This document shows positions 57,734 through 64,000 of a DNA stretch of 64,000 bases, in pieces (the first letter of the stretch is position 1; the number at the start of each line of letters is the position of its first letter). Under the pieces are notes generated by a model, which saw nothing but the letters and a program-made list of their open reading frames with translations, had not been told where the DNA came from and did not search any database. The translations under genes were made by a program, and so were the position numbers. The DNA comes from Mycolicibacterium litorale. Lineage in GTDB: Bacteria > Actinomycetota > Actinomycetes > Mycobacteriales > Mycobacteriaceae. The DNA is taken from the NCBI RefSeq assembly GCF_010731695.1, contig NZ_AP022586.1, forward strand, positions 930,001 through 994,000, written 5' to 3'.

Positions 57734-58669
57734 ATGGACAACGTATGGGACTGTGTGATCGTCGGGGGCGGGGCCGCGGGCCTGAGCGCCGCGCTGGTGC
57801 TGGGCCGGGCGCGCCGCCGCACCCTGGTGGTGGATGCCGGCGAGCAGAGCAACGCCGTGGCACACGGCATCGGGGGACTGCTCGGCCACGACGGGCGGCC
57901 GCCTGCGGAGCTGTACGCCGCCGGTCGGCGCGAACTGCAGAACTACCCCGTCGTCGTGCGCTCGGGCGACGTGACGTCGGTGCGGCGCGGGGACGTGTTC
58001 ACCGTCGAACTCGCCGACGGCACCGTCGAGCAGGCGCGGCGCATCGTGCTCGCCACCGGGATGCAGTACCGGCTGCCGGAGCTGCCCGGCCTCGCACCGC
58101 TGTGGGGGACATCGGTGTTCCACTGCCCGTTCTGTCACGGGTGGGAGGTGCGCGACGCCCCCGTCGCGGTGCTCGCCGAGGGTGCCCGCGCGGTGCACGC
58201 CGCGCTGCTGTTGCGCGGATGGACCGACGACATCGTGCTGCTCACCGGGGATCTCGGTGAGCAGCGGGCGCTGATCGAAGCCGCGGGCGTGCGCATCGAC
58301 CCCCGACCGGTCGCGGAGGTGCGCGGCACCGGCGACGGTCTCGAAATCGTCTTCTCCGACGGTGCCGTGCTGCCGCGCCGCGGACTGATGGTCGCGCCGT
58401 CGGTGTGTCAGCGCTCGGCACTCGCCGAGCAGTTGGGTGTGCAGTTCGGGGAGCCGAATCCGCTGTCGGCCGAGGCGGTCTGGGTCGACGAGTTCGGCCG
58501 CACGTCGGTGCGGGGAGTGTTCGCGGCCGGGGACGTCACCGTCCAGCTGCCTCAGGTGGCCGCGGCGGTCGCGGCCGGGTCGAAGGTGGCCGCTGCGGTG
58601 GTACAGAGTCTGCTCGCCGACGAGTTCGGATTGCCGGTTCCGGCATGGAAGGAGGACGTGAATGTCTGA
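57734..58669 (+). CDS. Thioredoxin reductase-like flavoprotein
   Basis: A 311-residue FAD enzyme with VIVGGGAAGLSAALVLGRAR at the N-terminus, a redox pair Cys131-Cys134 (CPFCHGWE) and the FAD end motif GVFAAGDV. The NADPH site, normally GxGxxA, is degenerate here (VAVLAEGARAVHAALL), as in the GliT/HlmI dithiol oxidase group, which uses oxygen and not NADPH. It therefore may form disulphides in a small molecule or protein. The methyltransferase gene overlaps its end by 8 bases. Confidence 0.82.
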   Translation: MDNVWDCVIVGGGAAGLSAALVLGRARRRTLVVDAGEQSNAVAHGIGGLLGHDGRPPAELYAAGRRELQNYPVVVRSGDVTSVRRGDVFTVELADGTVEQARRIVLATGMQYRLPELPGLAPLWGTSVFHCPFCHGWEVRDAPVAVLAEGARAVHAALLLRGWTDDIVLLTGDLGEQRALIEAAGVRIDPRPVAEVRGTGDGLEIVFSDGAVLPRRGLMVAPSVCQRSALAEQLGVQFGEPNPLSAEAVWVDEFGRTSVRGVFAAGDVTVQLPQVAAAVAAGSKVAAAVVQSLLADEFGLPVPAWKEDVNV

Positions 58670-59282
58670 GACGGTGGACTTCTGGGAGCAGCACTACGGT
58701 GCGAAGGACCGGGTGTGGAGCGGCCGGGTCAATGCGCGGCTCGCCGAGATCGTCGAACCACTCGCACCGGGGCGCGCGCTCGACCTCGGCTGCGGTGAGG
58801 GCGCCGACGCGATCTGGCTGGCCCGCCGCGGTTGGCAGGTGGTGGGCGTCGATGTCTCACCGACCGCGTTGCGCCGGGCCACCGAGGACGCCGCGGCGGC
58901 CGGTGTGGGCCAGCGCATCCGGTTCGAACAGCACGACCTCGCCGAGACGTTCCCGCAGGGCGAATTCGATCTGGTGTCGGCGCAGTTCTTCCACTCGCCG
59001 CTGGACGTCGACCGCACCGCGGCGCTACGCCGCGCGGCGGACGCGGTGGCCCAAGGCGGGCTCCTGCTGATCGTCGATCACGGGTCCGCCCCGCCGTGGG
59101 GGTGGAAGGACGGTCACGAACACCACCTGCCGTCGGCGCAGGACGTGGTGGACGGGCTGGCGCCGGAGCCCGGGCGCTGGGAGCGGTTGCGGGTGGAGGC
59201 GGTCGAGCGCGAGGCGACCGGGCCCGAGGGTCAGGTGGCGACGATCTCGGACAACGTCATCCTGCTGCGGCGGCTCGGCTGA
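58662..59282 (+). CDS. SAM-dependent methyltransferase with TrxR-like gene
   Basis: A 206-residue class I methyltransferase. Motif I is LDLGCGEGADAIWLARRGW, motif II VVGVDVSPTALRRA and LLLIVDHG matches motif VI. Thiopurine/tellurite methyltransferase-like. ATG 58662 lies within the flavoprotein gene, an 8-base overlap. In gliotoxin-like systems a thiol oxidase is paired with a thiol methyltransferase; the same logic could apply here, but no biosynthetic cluster is present. Substrate unknown. Confidence 0.85.
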   Translation: MSETVDFWEQHYGAKDRVWSGRVNARLAEIVEPLAPGRALDLGCGEGADAIWLARRGWQVVGVDVSPTALRRATEDAAAAGVGQRIRFEQHDLAETFPQGEFDLVSAQFFHSPLDVDRTAALRRAADAVAQGGLLLIVDHGSAPPWGWKDGHEHHLPSAQDVVDGLAPEPGRWERLRVEAVEREATGPEGQVATISDNVILLRRLG

Positions 59283-59296
59283 CGGTCCGCCGCGGC

Positions 59297-61288
59297 TCAC
59301 CGCCAGCGGTCACGCCCCGTCGGAACCGGAACCCGTTGCGCGCGTACGGGTTGGGTGTAGGCGTGCGGGGACACGCGCGGCGGCGCCGTCGCGGCCCGGC
59401 GGCGCCGGCTCTCTTCGTCGATGCCGTCCGACAGCCGGCCGAGATAGCCGATCAGGACCGCGACGTCGCCGTCGTCCCAGCGGCTCAGCACCGATTCCAG
59501 CCCGGCGATGTTCGTCGACCGCTGATGCTCGAAGATCGCGCGGCCGCGCGGGGTCAGCACGAAGCGCGGCGGGGCGGCGTGATCGGCGGTCGGCACCCGG
59601 CCGACGAGGCCGTCGCGGATCAGCGCCGTCAGCCGCTCCTCGACCGGCCGCGTGGGACTGTCGAGGGCGCGGGCGAGTTCGGCCATTGTCATCGGATTCG
59701 ACCCGCCCAGGTAGGCGGCGATCACGTAATCGCCACGATCCAGTCGCTTGGGCATCGACGGGATCTCCAGACCCACCGCGGCCTGGCGGCCGAGCGCGGT
59801 CATCACGTTCTCCAGGCGCTGGGCACGCCGATGCAGCGGCGCCGGGGCCAGCACCGGTTCGATGACCGACGGCGCCGGCGCGGGAGCCGCGGTGGGGATG
59901 GCGGCGGCGATGAGGGCGGCGGCAGCCGCGGCGCCCGCCGCGATCAGCAGCGCCGTCCGGAATCCCGAGAGGGACGGGATGGCGTGGCCGGCGAACTCCA
60001 CGGTCATCTGCACCAGTACCGCGCTCATCACCGCACTCGACACCGACGTGCCAAGGGAACGGGCCAGTGAATTGATGCCGTTGGCGGCAGCGGTTTCCGA
60101 GACCGGGACCGCGCCGTTGATCAACGTGGGGAGTGCGGCGAACGCGAATCCGACACCGACGCTGACGACGACGCTGAACGTCAGCACCCCGGCCGGGCTG
60201 CCGAGCAGCTGGGTCCCGCCGAGATAGCCGGCCGCGATCACGACGGCGCCGACGGTGAGCGCGAACCGCGGTCCGCGGGCGGCGATGATCCGCGCCGCGA
60301 TCGGGGCCGAGGCCATCATCGCCAGACCGCCGGGCGCCATCCACAACCCGGCCGCCACCATGCTCTGCCCCAGCCCGTAACCGGTCGCGCTGGGCATCTG
60401 GAGCAGCTGCGGACCGATCAGCGACATCCCGAACATGCCGAAGCCGACCGCGATCGAGGCCACATTGGTCAGCAGCACCGGTGCCTTGAGCGTGGTGCGG
60501 ATGTCGACCAGAGGCGTGGACGCCCGGGTCTGCCACCACCCGAACGCGCCGAGGACGGCGACCGACCCGGCCAGCAGACCGAGCGTGCCGGGACTCGTCC
60601 AACCCCAGCTGGAGCCCTTCGAGATGGGCAGGAGCAGCATCAGCAGGCCCGCGGCGAGGCCGACCGCACCCAATACGTCGAAGCGGCCCATGTGCGCGGA
60701 CGGGACGATGTCGGGGACGAGGGTCGCGAAGATCAGGCAGCAGCCCAGGCCGAGGGCGGCAGCAGACCAGAACAGCGCATGCCAGCTGAGGTGCTCGGCG
60801 ATCACCGCCGACAGCGGCAGGCCGAGTGCGCCGCCCACCCCGAGCGAGGCGCTCACCATACCCATTGCGGCGCCGACACGTTCGGCCGGAAGCGAGGCGC
60901 GCAGCACGCTGATGCCGAGCGGGATCACCGGGGCGCCGAAGCCCTGCAGGGCGCGGCCGATGATCAGCGGCACCAGGGTACTGGTGAGCGCGGCGACGAC
61001 CGAGCCGACGGTCAGCAGCGCCGCACAGGCGACCAGAACCCGTTTGGCGCCGAACATATCGCCGAGACGGCCGAACACGGGTGTGGCAACCGCACCCGTG
61101 AGCAGGGTGGCCGTGACCGCCCACGAGGCGTTGGCCGACGAGGTGTTCAGCAGAGCGGGCAATTGGGGGACCAGAGGGATGACCAGGGTCTGCATGAGGG
61201 AGACGCTGGTGCCCGCGGCGGCCAGCGCCGCGATCAGCAGTCCGCCGCCGCGGGGCGACGCCGGGCGCTCCACCAATTGGTTAGCCAT
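59297..61288 (-). CDS. MFS exporter fused to MarR-type winged helix
   Basis: A 663-residue protein. Residues about 15-475 form a DHA2-type drug:H+ antiporter with about fourteen membrane spans (GRLGDMFGAKR between spans 2 and 3; GIDLGTSV-like turn SLARSLGTSVSS). Residues about 515-635 are a MarR-like winged helix: DYVIAAYLGGSNPMTMAELA, LIRDGLVGRVP, RFVLTPRGRAIFEHQ, and the dimer helix SRWDDGDVAVLIGYL. A membrane-tethered DNA-binding domain could couple transport to gene control. The ATG at 61288 lies on the dyad CATTC-AAA-GAATG. It follows no partner; convergent with the methyltransferase. Confidence 0.85.
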   Translation of the reverse strand: MANQLVERPASPRGGGLLIAALAAAGTSVSLMQTLVIPLVPQLPALLNTSSANASWAVTATLLTGAVATPVFGRLGDMFGAKRVLVACAALLTVGSVVAALTSTLVPLIIGRALQGFGAPVIPLGISVLRASLPAERVGAAMGMVSASLGVGGALGLPLSAVIAEHLSWHALFWSAAALGLGCCLIFATLVPDIVPSAHMGRFDVLGAVGLAAGLLMLLLPISKGSSWGWTSPGTLGLLAGSVAVLGAFGWWQTRASTPLVDIRTTLKAPVLLTNVASIAVGFGMFGMSLIGPQLLQMPSATGYGLGQSMVAAGLWMAPGGLAMMASAPIAARIIAARGPRFALTVGAVVIAAGYLGGTQLLGSPAGVLTFSVVVSVGVGFAFAALPTLINGAVPVSETAAANGINSLARSLGTSVSSAVMSAVLVQMTVEFAGHAIPSLSGFRTALLIAAGAAAAAALIAAAIPTAAPAPAPSVIEPVLAPAPLHRRAQRLENVMTALGRQAAVGLEIPSMPKRLDRGDYVIAAYLGGSNPMTMAELARALDSPTRPVEERLTALIRDGLVGRVPTADHAAPPRFVLTPRGRAIFEHQRSTNIAGLESVLSRWDDGDVAVLIGYLGRLSDGIDEESRRRRAATAPPRVSPHAYTQPVRAQRVPVPTGRDRWR

Positions 61289-61310
61289 TCAAAGAATGAT
61301 AATTGCTTAG
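61275..61310. promoter_or_regulatory. Dyad and direct repeats over MFS-MarR start
   Basis: CATTC-AAA-GAATG (61286-61298) overlaps the start codon, flanked by direct repeats AATTGGTTAG (61275-61284) and AATTGCTTAG (61301-61310). This AT-rich block looks like a MarR-type operator. Confidence 0.45.
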
Positions 61311-61349
61311 TGGAACTATGCAAAATCGTCGGGCTCGCTGTCGGGCCCG

Positions 61350-62234
61350 TCACGCGTTGCGCGCGAGCCGCTTTCCGCCGGTGTGCCCGGTGAGGATGAC
61401 CGCAAGGACGAAGGGGGTCAGCGCTGCGCACAGCAGAACCGTCGTGCCGGTGATACCGACGGCGTCGCCGAACACCAGCATCATCCCGAGCGACGCCACC
61501 ATGTTGCTGCCGGCGTGCAGCATCGCGCCCGGCCACACCGACGCCGTCTCCGACCACAGCCACCCGATGAGGAACTCGAGCAGGATGCTCAGCGGGAGCC
61601 ACAGCAGCATTCCCCACAGGGCGTCCGACACCGGCGCGTCGCCACCGAAGTAGCCGACCCAGGGCAGCGGCCAGTGCCACACCCCCCACACCAGACCTGT
61701 GAGGAACGTCGTCAGGATCGGGCGGCCGGGAACCAGGCGGTCGCGCAGATAGGCCGTCCAGCCGTACTCCTCACCCCAGAAGATCGGGGACAGCGCGACG
61801 CAGACGACCGGGCCCGCGGCCAGGTACAGCCACGACGACGCGCCCACCTCCATCGATCGCGGCGTCCACAGGCCCGTCGCGGCGGCGATGAGCACGGCGA
61901 GAAGCAGCACCCCCCAGGGGATGGTGACCGCCGCCGCGTAGTGCCACCACGAGCCGCTCAGGTTCAGACGCAGCCCCGATTCACCGAAGCCCTGCCGGGT
62001 GATCCACCGGCGCACCACGCAGGCGGCCAGTGCGGGAACGAACGCCGCGGTGAGTAGCTGGGTGACGGGATCGTCCAGCGACCCGCCCGCCAGATACACG
62101 GCGAACCAGGGCAGCCAGGCGCAGCCGAACGCCAGGATCAGGAACCAGCGGACCCCGCGGCGCCGCTGATCGGCAGGCTCGGCCCAGGCACTGAGCGCGG
62201 GGTGCTGTTCTCGGACGTCGGGAGGAGGGGGCAC
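61350..62234 (-). CDS. CPBP-family intramembrane metalloprotease
   Basis: A 294-residue membrane protein with about eight spans. The CPBP/Abi motifs are all seen: GEEYGWTAYLRDRL (EExxxR), LVWGVWHWPL (WxxxH) and MLHAGSNMVA (HxxxN). Relatives include CAAX prenyl endopeptidases, bacteriocin-immunity proteins and stress proteins; the role here is unknown. GTG at 62234. Seven bases from the upstream reductase gene stop, so likely co-transcribed. Confidence 0.88.
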   Translation of the reverse strand: MPPPPDVREQHPALSAWAEPADQRRRGVRWFLILAFGCAWLPWFAVYLAGGSLDDPVTQLLTAAFVPALAACVVRRWITRQGFGESGLRLNLSGSWWHYAAAVTIPWGVLLLAVLIAAATGLWTPRSMEVGASSWLYLAAGPVVCVALSPIFWGEEYGWTAYLRDRLVPGRPILTTFLTGLVWGVWHWPLPWVGYFGGDAPVSDALWGMLLWLPLSILLEFLIGWLWSETASVWPGAMLHAGSNMVASLGMMLVFGDAVGITGTTVLLCAALTPFVLAVILTGHTGGKRLARNA

Positions 62235-62241
62235 CCGTACA

Positions 62242-62883
62242 TCATCGCCGCCAGAACAGGTGGTGGGTCACCCCGCTCGGACTCGGCACCACTTCGTGGT
62301 GGAAGCGGTCGTCCAATTCGTCGGGCGATTCCCACAGCCGCACGCCGCGGCCGATCCGCACGTCGGAGACCGCCACGTGCAGGGTGTCGACGAGGCCGGC
62401 GGCGAGGAACTCCCGGATCACCGTGGCGCCGCCGCCCAGCCGGACGTCCTTGCCGTCGGCGGCTTCGCGGGCCTGCGCCAGCACGGTGACCGGGTCGCCG
62501 TCGACGAAGTGGAACGTGGTGTCGGACAGGGTGAACGACGGCCGCGGATGGTGAGTCATGACGAACACGGGGGTGTGGAACGGCGGTTCGTCACCCCACC
62601 AGCCCTGCCAGTCGTGGTCCTGCCACGGGCCGCGCTGGGGGCCGAACTTGTTGCGGCCCATGATCTCGGCGCCGATGCGATGGGTGAAGTCGCGGGTGAA
62701 GTAGTCGTCGAGACCGCGGCTGCCGCCCGGGTCGGTGCGGTTGGGCCAGCTGGCGGTGGCGCCGGCCCAGGCGAACATGTCGCCCGGGTCGGCGTCGCCG
62801 AAGGGTCGTTCGAGGCTCTGATTCTCGCCGGCGCCGAAGCCGTCCCGCGAGACGGTGAAGTTCTGGACTCTCAGCAGTTGCAT
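62242..62883 (-). CDS. RibD-C/dihydrofolate reductase-like protein
   Basis: A 213-residue NADPH-type reductase of the RibD C-terminal family: IGAEIMGRNKFGP, PVFVMTHHPRPSF and GKDVRLGGGATVIREFL are family blocks. Members often lack a known substrate and are not true folate reductases. ATG at 62883 is chosen (MQLLRVQNFTVSRDG); an in-frame TTG at 62937 adds 18 residues without a ribosome site. Same strand as the CPBP, VOC and AraC genes. Confidence 0.82.
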   Translation of the reverse strand: MQLLRVQNFTVSRDGFGAGENQSLERPFGDADPGDMFAWAGATASWPNRTDPGGSRGLDDYFTRDFTHRIGAEIMGRNKFGPQRGPWQDHDWQGWWGDEPPFHTPVFVMTHHPRPSFTLSDTTFHFVDGDPVTVLAQAREAADGKDVRLGGGATVIREFLAAGLVDTLHVAVSDVRIGRGVRLWESPDELDDRFHHEVVPSPSGVTHHLFWRR

Positions 62884-62948
62884 CACGTCAGTCTGACTCC
62901 GCGGACCGACGAATCTCATCGGCCGGGGCACGGGCAACGCCGCCAGGG

Positions 62949-63377
62949 CTATGTGACCGGCGCGTCGGCCAGCTGCGTCACGCGCACGCTGTTGCCCGAG
63001 GGGTCGCGGAACCCGGAGTCGATACCGTACGGCATCTGGTGCGGCGCCTCGGTGAACTCGACTCCGCGGGCGGACAACTCCTCGTACGTGCGCTGGCAGT
63101 CGTCGGTGGTGAGGAAGATCGTGCCGGCGAAACCCTTAGCGGTCAGGTCCAGCACCTGCCGGCGGGTGGCCTCGTCCATCACGGGTGGGCCGGGGACGGC
63201 CATCAGGACGATCGAGACGTCGTCCTGGCCGGGCGGGCCGACGGTCAGCCAACGGAACAGGCCGTCGACGTCGGGAAGCGAAACATCCTGTCGCACTTCC
63301 ATTCCGACCTTCGTGGTCCAGAACTCGAGTGCGACCTGCTGGTCGTGAACCCACAGATGGGTGGTGGCGATCTTCAT
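62949..63377 (-). CDS. VOC-family (glyoxalase-like) protein
   Basis: A 142-residue protein. KIATTHLWVHDQQVALEFWT opens a beta-alpha-beta-beta-beta module of the vicinal oxygen chelate family; the second module ends GIDSGFRDPSGNSVRVTQ. Metal ligands resemble those of bleomycin-resistance/dioxygenase relatives (His6 and others), not proven. ATG 63377 lies 10 bases after the AraC gene stop, suggesting co-transcription from the AraC promoter. Activity unknown. Confidence 0.85.
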   Translation of the reverse strand: MKIATTHLWVHDQQVALEFWTTKVGMEVRQDVSLPDVDGLFRWLTVGPPGQDDVSIVLMAVPGPPVMDEATRRQVLDLTAKGFAGTIFLTTDDCQRTYEELSARGVEFTEAPHQMPYGIDSGFRDPSGNSVRVTQLADAPVT

Positions 63378-63387
63378 GACAGTGACG

Positions 63388-63840
63388 CTACGACTGGACC
63401 GGGCGTGCCGTCTTCTCCCCGCGTGCTGTCTTCACCCGGCTGTCGGCCGGCGGCCGGGTGTCGCGCATGAGGATGCACGACGGCACCCGGGCGTACACGG
63501 CCGCGGGCGGCAGGCTGGCCCGGTACGCGGCCGGCGGCAACCCGTAGACCCGGGCGAAGCTGGTGGTGAACGAGCCGACGCTCTGCAACCCGACCATCGC
63601 GCAGATGTCGGCGACCGAGCGGTCGGTGAAGCGCAGCAGCGCGGCGGCGCGTTCGAGGCGGCGGGTCTGCAGATAGGCCCGCGGGGACTCCCCGAAGGTG
63701 CGGGTGAACATGCGGCTGAAGTGCGCCCGCGACAGGCCGGCGGCAGCCGCCAGGTCGTCGACGGTGATCGGATCCGCGTACCGGGCGTCGACGAGGTCAC
63801 GGGCCCGCTGCAGATAGCGGGCCGGCGGCACCTGCGGCAT
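63388..63840 (-). CDS. AraC-family transcriptional regulator
   Basis: A short AraC/XylS protein of 150 residues that consists mainly of the DNA-binding domain (about 5-105): ITVDDLAAAAGLSRAHFSRM and VADICAMVGLQSVGSFTTSF are the two helix-turn-helix motifs. There is no sizeable ligand domain, unlike full-length members (about 290). ATG 63840 has minus-strand TACCCT 7 bases upstream, so is probably leaderless; ATG 63846 gives two more residues. It leads the VOC and reductase genes and is divergent from rnpB. Confidence 0.87.
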   Translation of the reverse strand: MPQVPPARYLQRARDLVDARYADPITVDDLAAAAGLSRAHFSRMFTRTFGESPRAYLQTRRLERAAALLRFTDRSVADICAMVGLQSVGSFTTSFARVYGLPPAAYRASLPPAAVYARVPSCILMRDTRPPADSRVKTARGEKTARPVQS

Positions 63841-63847
63841 GCACATA

Positions 63848-63857
63848 AGGGTACGGT
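63848..63857. promoter_or_regulatory. Overlapping -10 elements of araC gene and rnpB
   Basis: Minus strand TACCCT (63848-63853) serves the AraC gene and plus strand TACGGT (63852-63857) is suitably placed for rnpB. They overlap by two bases. Confidence 0.45.
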
Positions 63858-63862
63858 GATCT

Positions 63863-64000
63863 GCGCGGACGAGTTGGCCGGGCGGCCGCGGACCGGAAAC
63901 GGTTCGAGGAAAGTCCGGACTTCACAGAGCAGGGTGATTGCTAACGGCAATCCGAGGTGACTCGCGGGAAAGTGCCACAGAAAACAGACCGCCACCGCTG
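63863..64000 (+). ncRNA. rnpB: RNase P RNA, 5' part, truncated by window
   Basis: The catalytic RNA of RNase P, which matures tRNA 5' ends. The conserved segments are unmistakable: GGCGGCCGCGGACCGG, GAGGAAAGTCCGGACTTC, ACAGAGCAGGGTGATTGC and CCACAGAAAACAGACCGCC, in type A order. The 5' end is estimated from the -10 and from mycobacterial homologues and may be a few bases off. The 3' two-thirds lie outside the window. Confidence 0.97.

Overview
The window is high-GC actinobacterial DNA from a mycobacterium, most likely a rapidly growing Mycolicibacterium-type species. The evidence is the intact FAS-II operon fabD-acpM-kasA-kasB-accD6 with a MabR-type regulator and its operator, an MmpL transporter, mycothiol-linked mscR, a PknE-like kinase, DUF3145 and DUF3052 genes, many GTG/TTG starts and short or leaderless 5' ends. 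From about 24 kb to 57 kb the gene order follows the M. tuberculosis block Rv2260-Rv2228c, with extra genes inserted. Correspondences to Rv numbers are from memory of gene order and motifs, not from a search.

Layout. 0-8.4 kb: 3' part of tex, an MmpL exporter divergent from a Ser/Thr kinase, two coiled-coil proteins (one with a CsbD-like N-terminus) and a small unknown gene. 8.5-16 kb: a secreted DUF4185 protein, then a tightly coupled minus-strand operon (peptide-type binding lipoprotein, two permeases, fused double ATPase, SDR) whose last gene encodes a remarkable protein with 12 cysteines at exact three-residue spacing. 16-23.4 kb: secreted protein, SDR, dehydrogenase plus degenerate Hsp70-like membrane protein, a DJ-1/PfpI protein divergent from an AraC regulator with the same N-terminal fold, and a SABATH-like carboxyl methyltransferase. 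23.4-29.6 kb: mscR and a metallo-hydrolase separated by a 32-bp tandem duplication that forms two 10-codon minicistrons, a divergent LuxR regulator, a methyltransferase, a serine hydrolase and DUF3145. 29.6-37.4 kb: diacylglycerol kinase-like and FAD-linked oxidase genes divergent from tetR-glpD-permease-usp, and a hemophore-like gene. 37.5-47.2 kb: FAS-II operon, mabR and aceE. 47.3-57.7 kb: lipoprotein, DUF3052, ahpE, tRNA-Val, two small enzymes, cobalamin genes, surf1-ptpA-ptkA, nif3, zinc-ribbon protein, RNase H/phosphatase. 57.1-64 kb: a cupin regulator, TrxR-like flavoprotein and methyltransferase, an MFS exporter fused to a MarR-type domain, CPBP protease, RibD-like reductase, VOC protein, AraC regulator, and the 5' part of rnpB running off the end.

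Genes working together: FabD, AcpM, KasA and KasB elongate meromycolate chains, AccD6 supplies malonyl-CoA, and MabR very probably binds TTTTGT-N9-ACAAAA upstream of fabD. PtkA and PtpA are a kinase/phosphatase pair. GlpD, the AGPS-like oxidase and the lipid kinase touch glycerol and glycerolipid metabolism. CobD, CobC and the CobC-like half of the RNase H fusion belong to late cobalamin synthesis. No insertion sequence, prophage or CRISPR array was seen, and no gene-free stretch exceeds 300 bases (the longest, 7846-8070, is promoter-like). The strongest candidate for something undescribed is the cysteine-tripeptide-repeat protein at 9891-10244.
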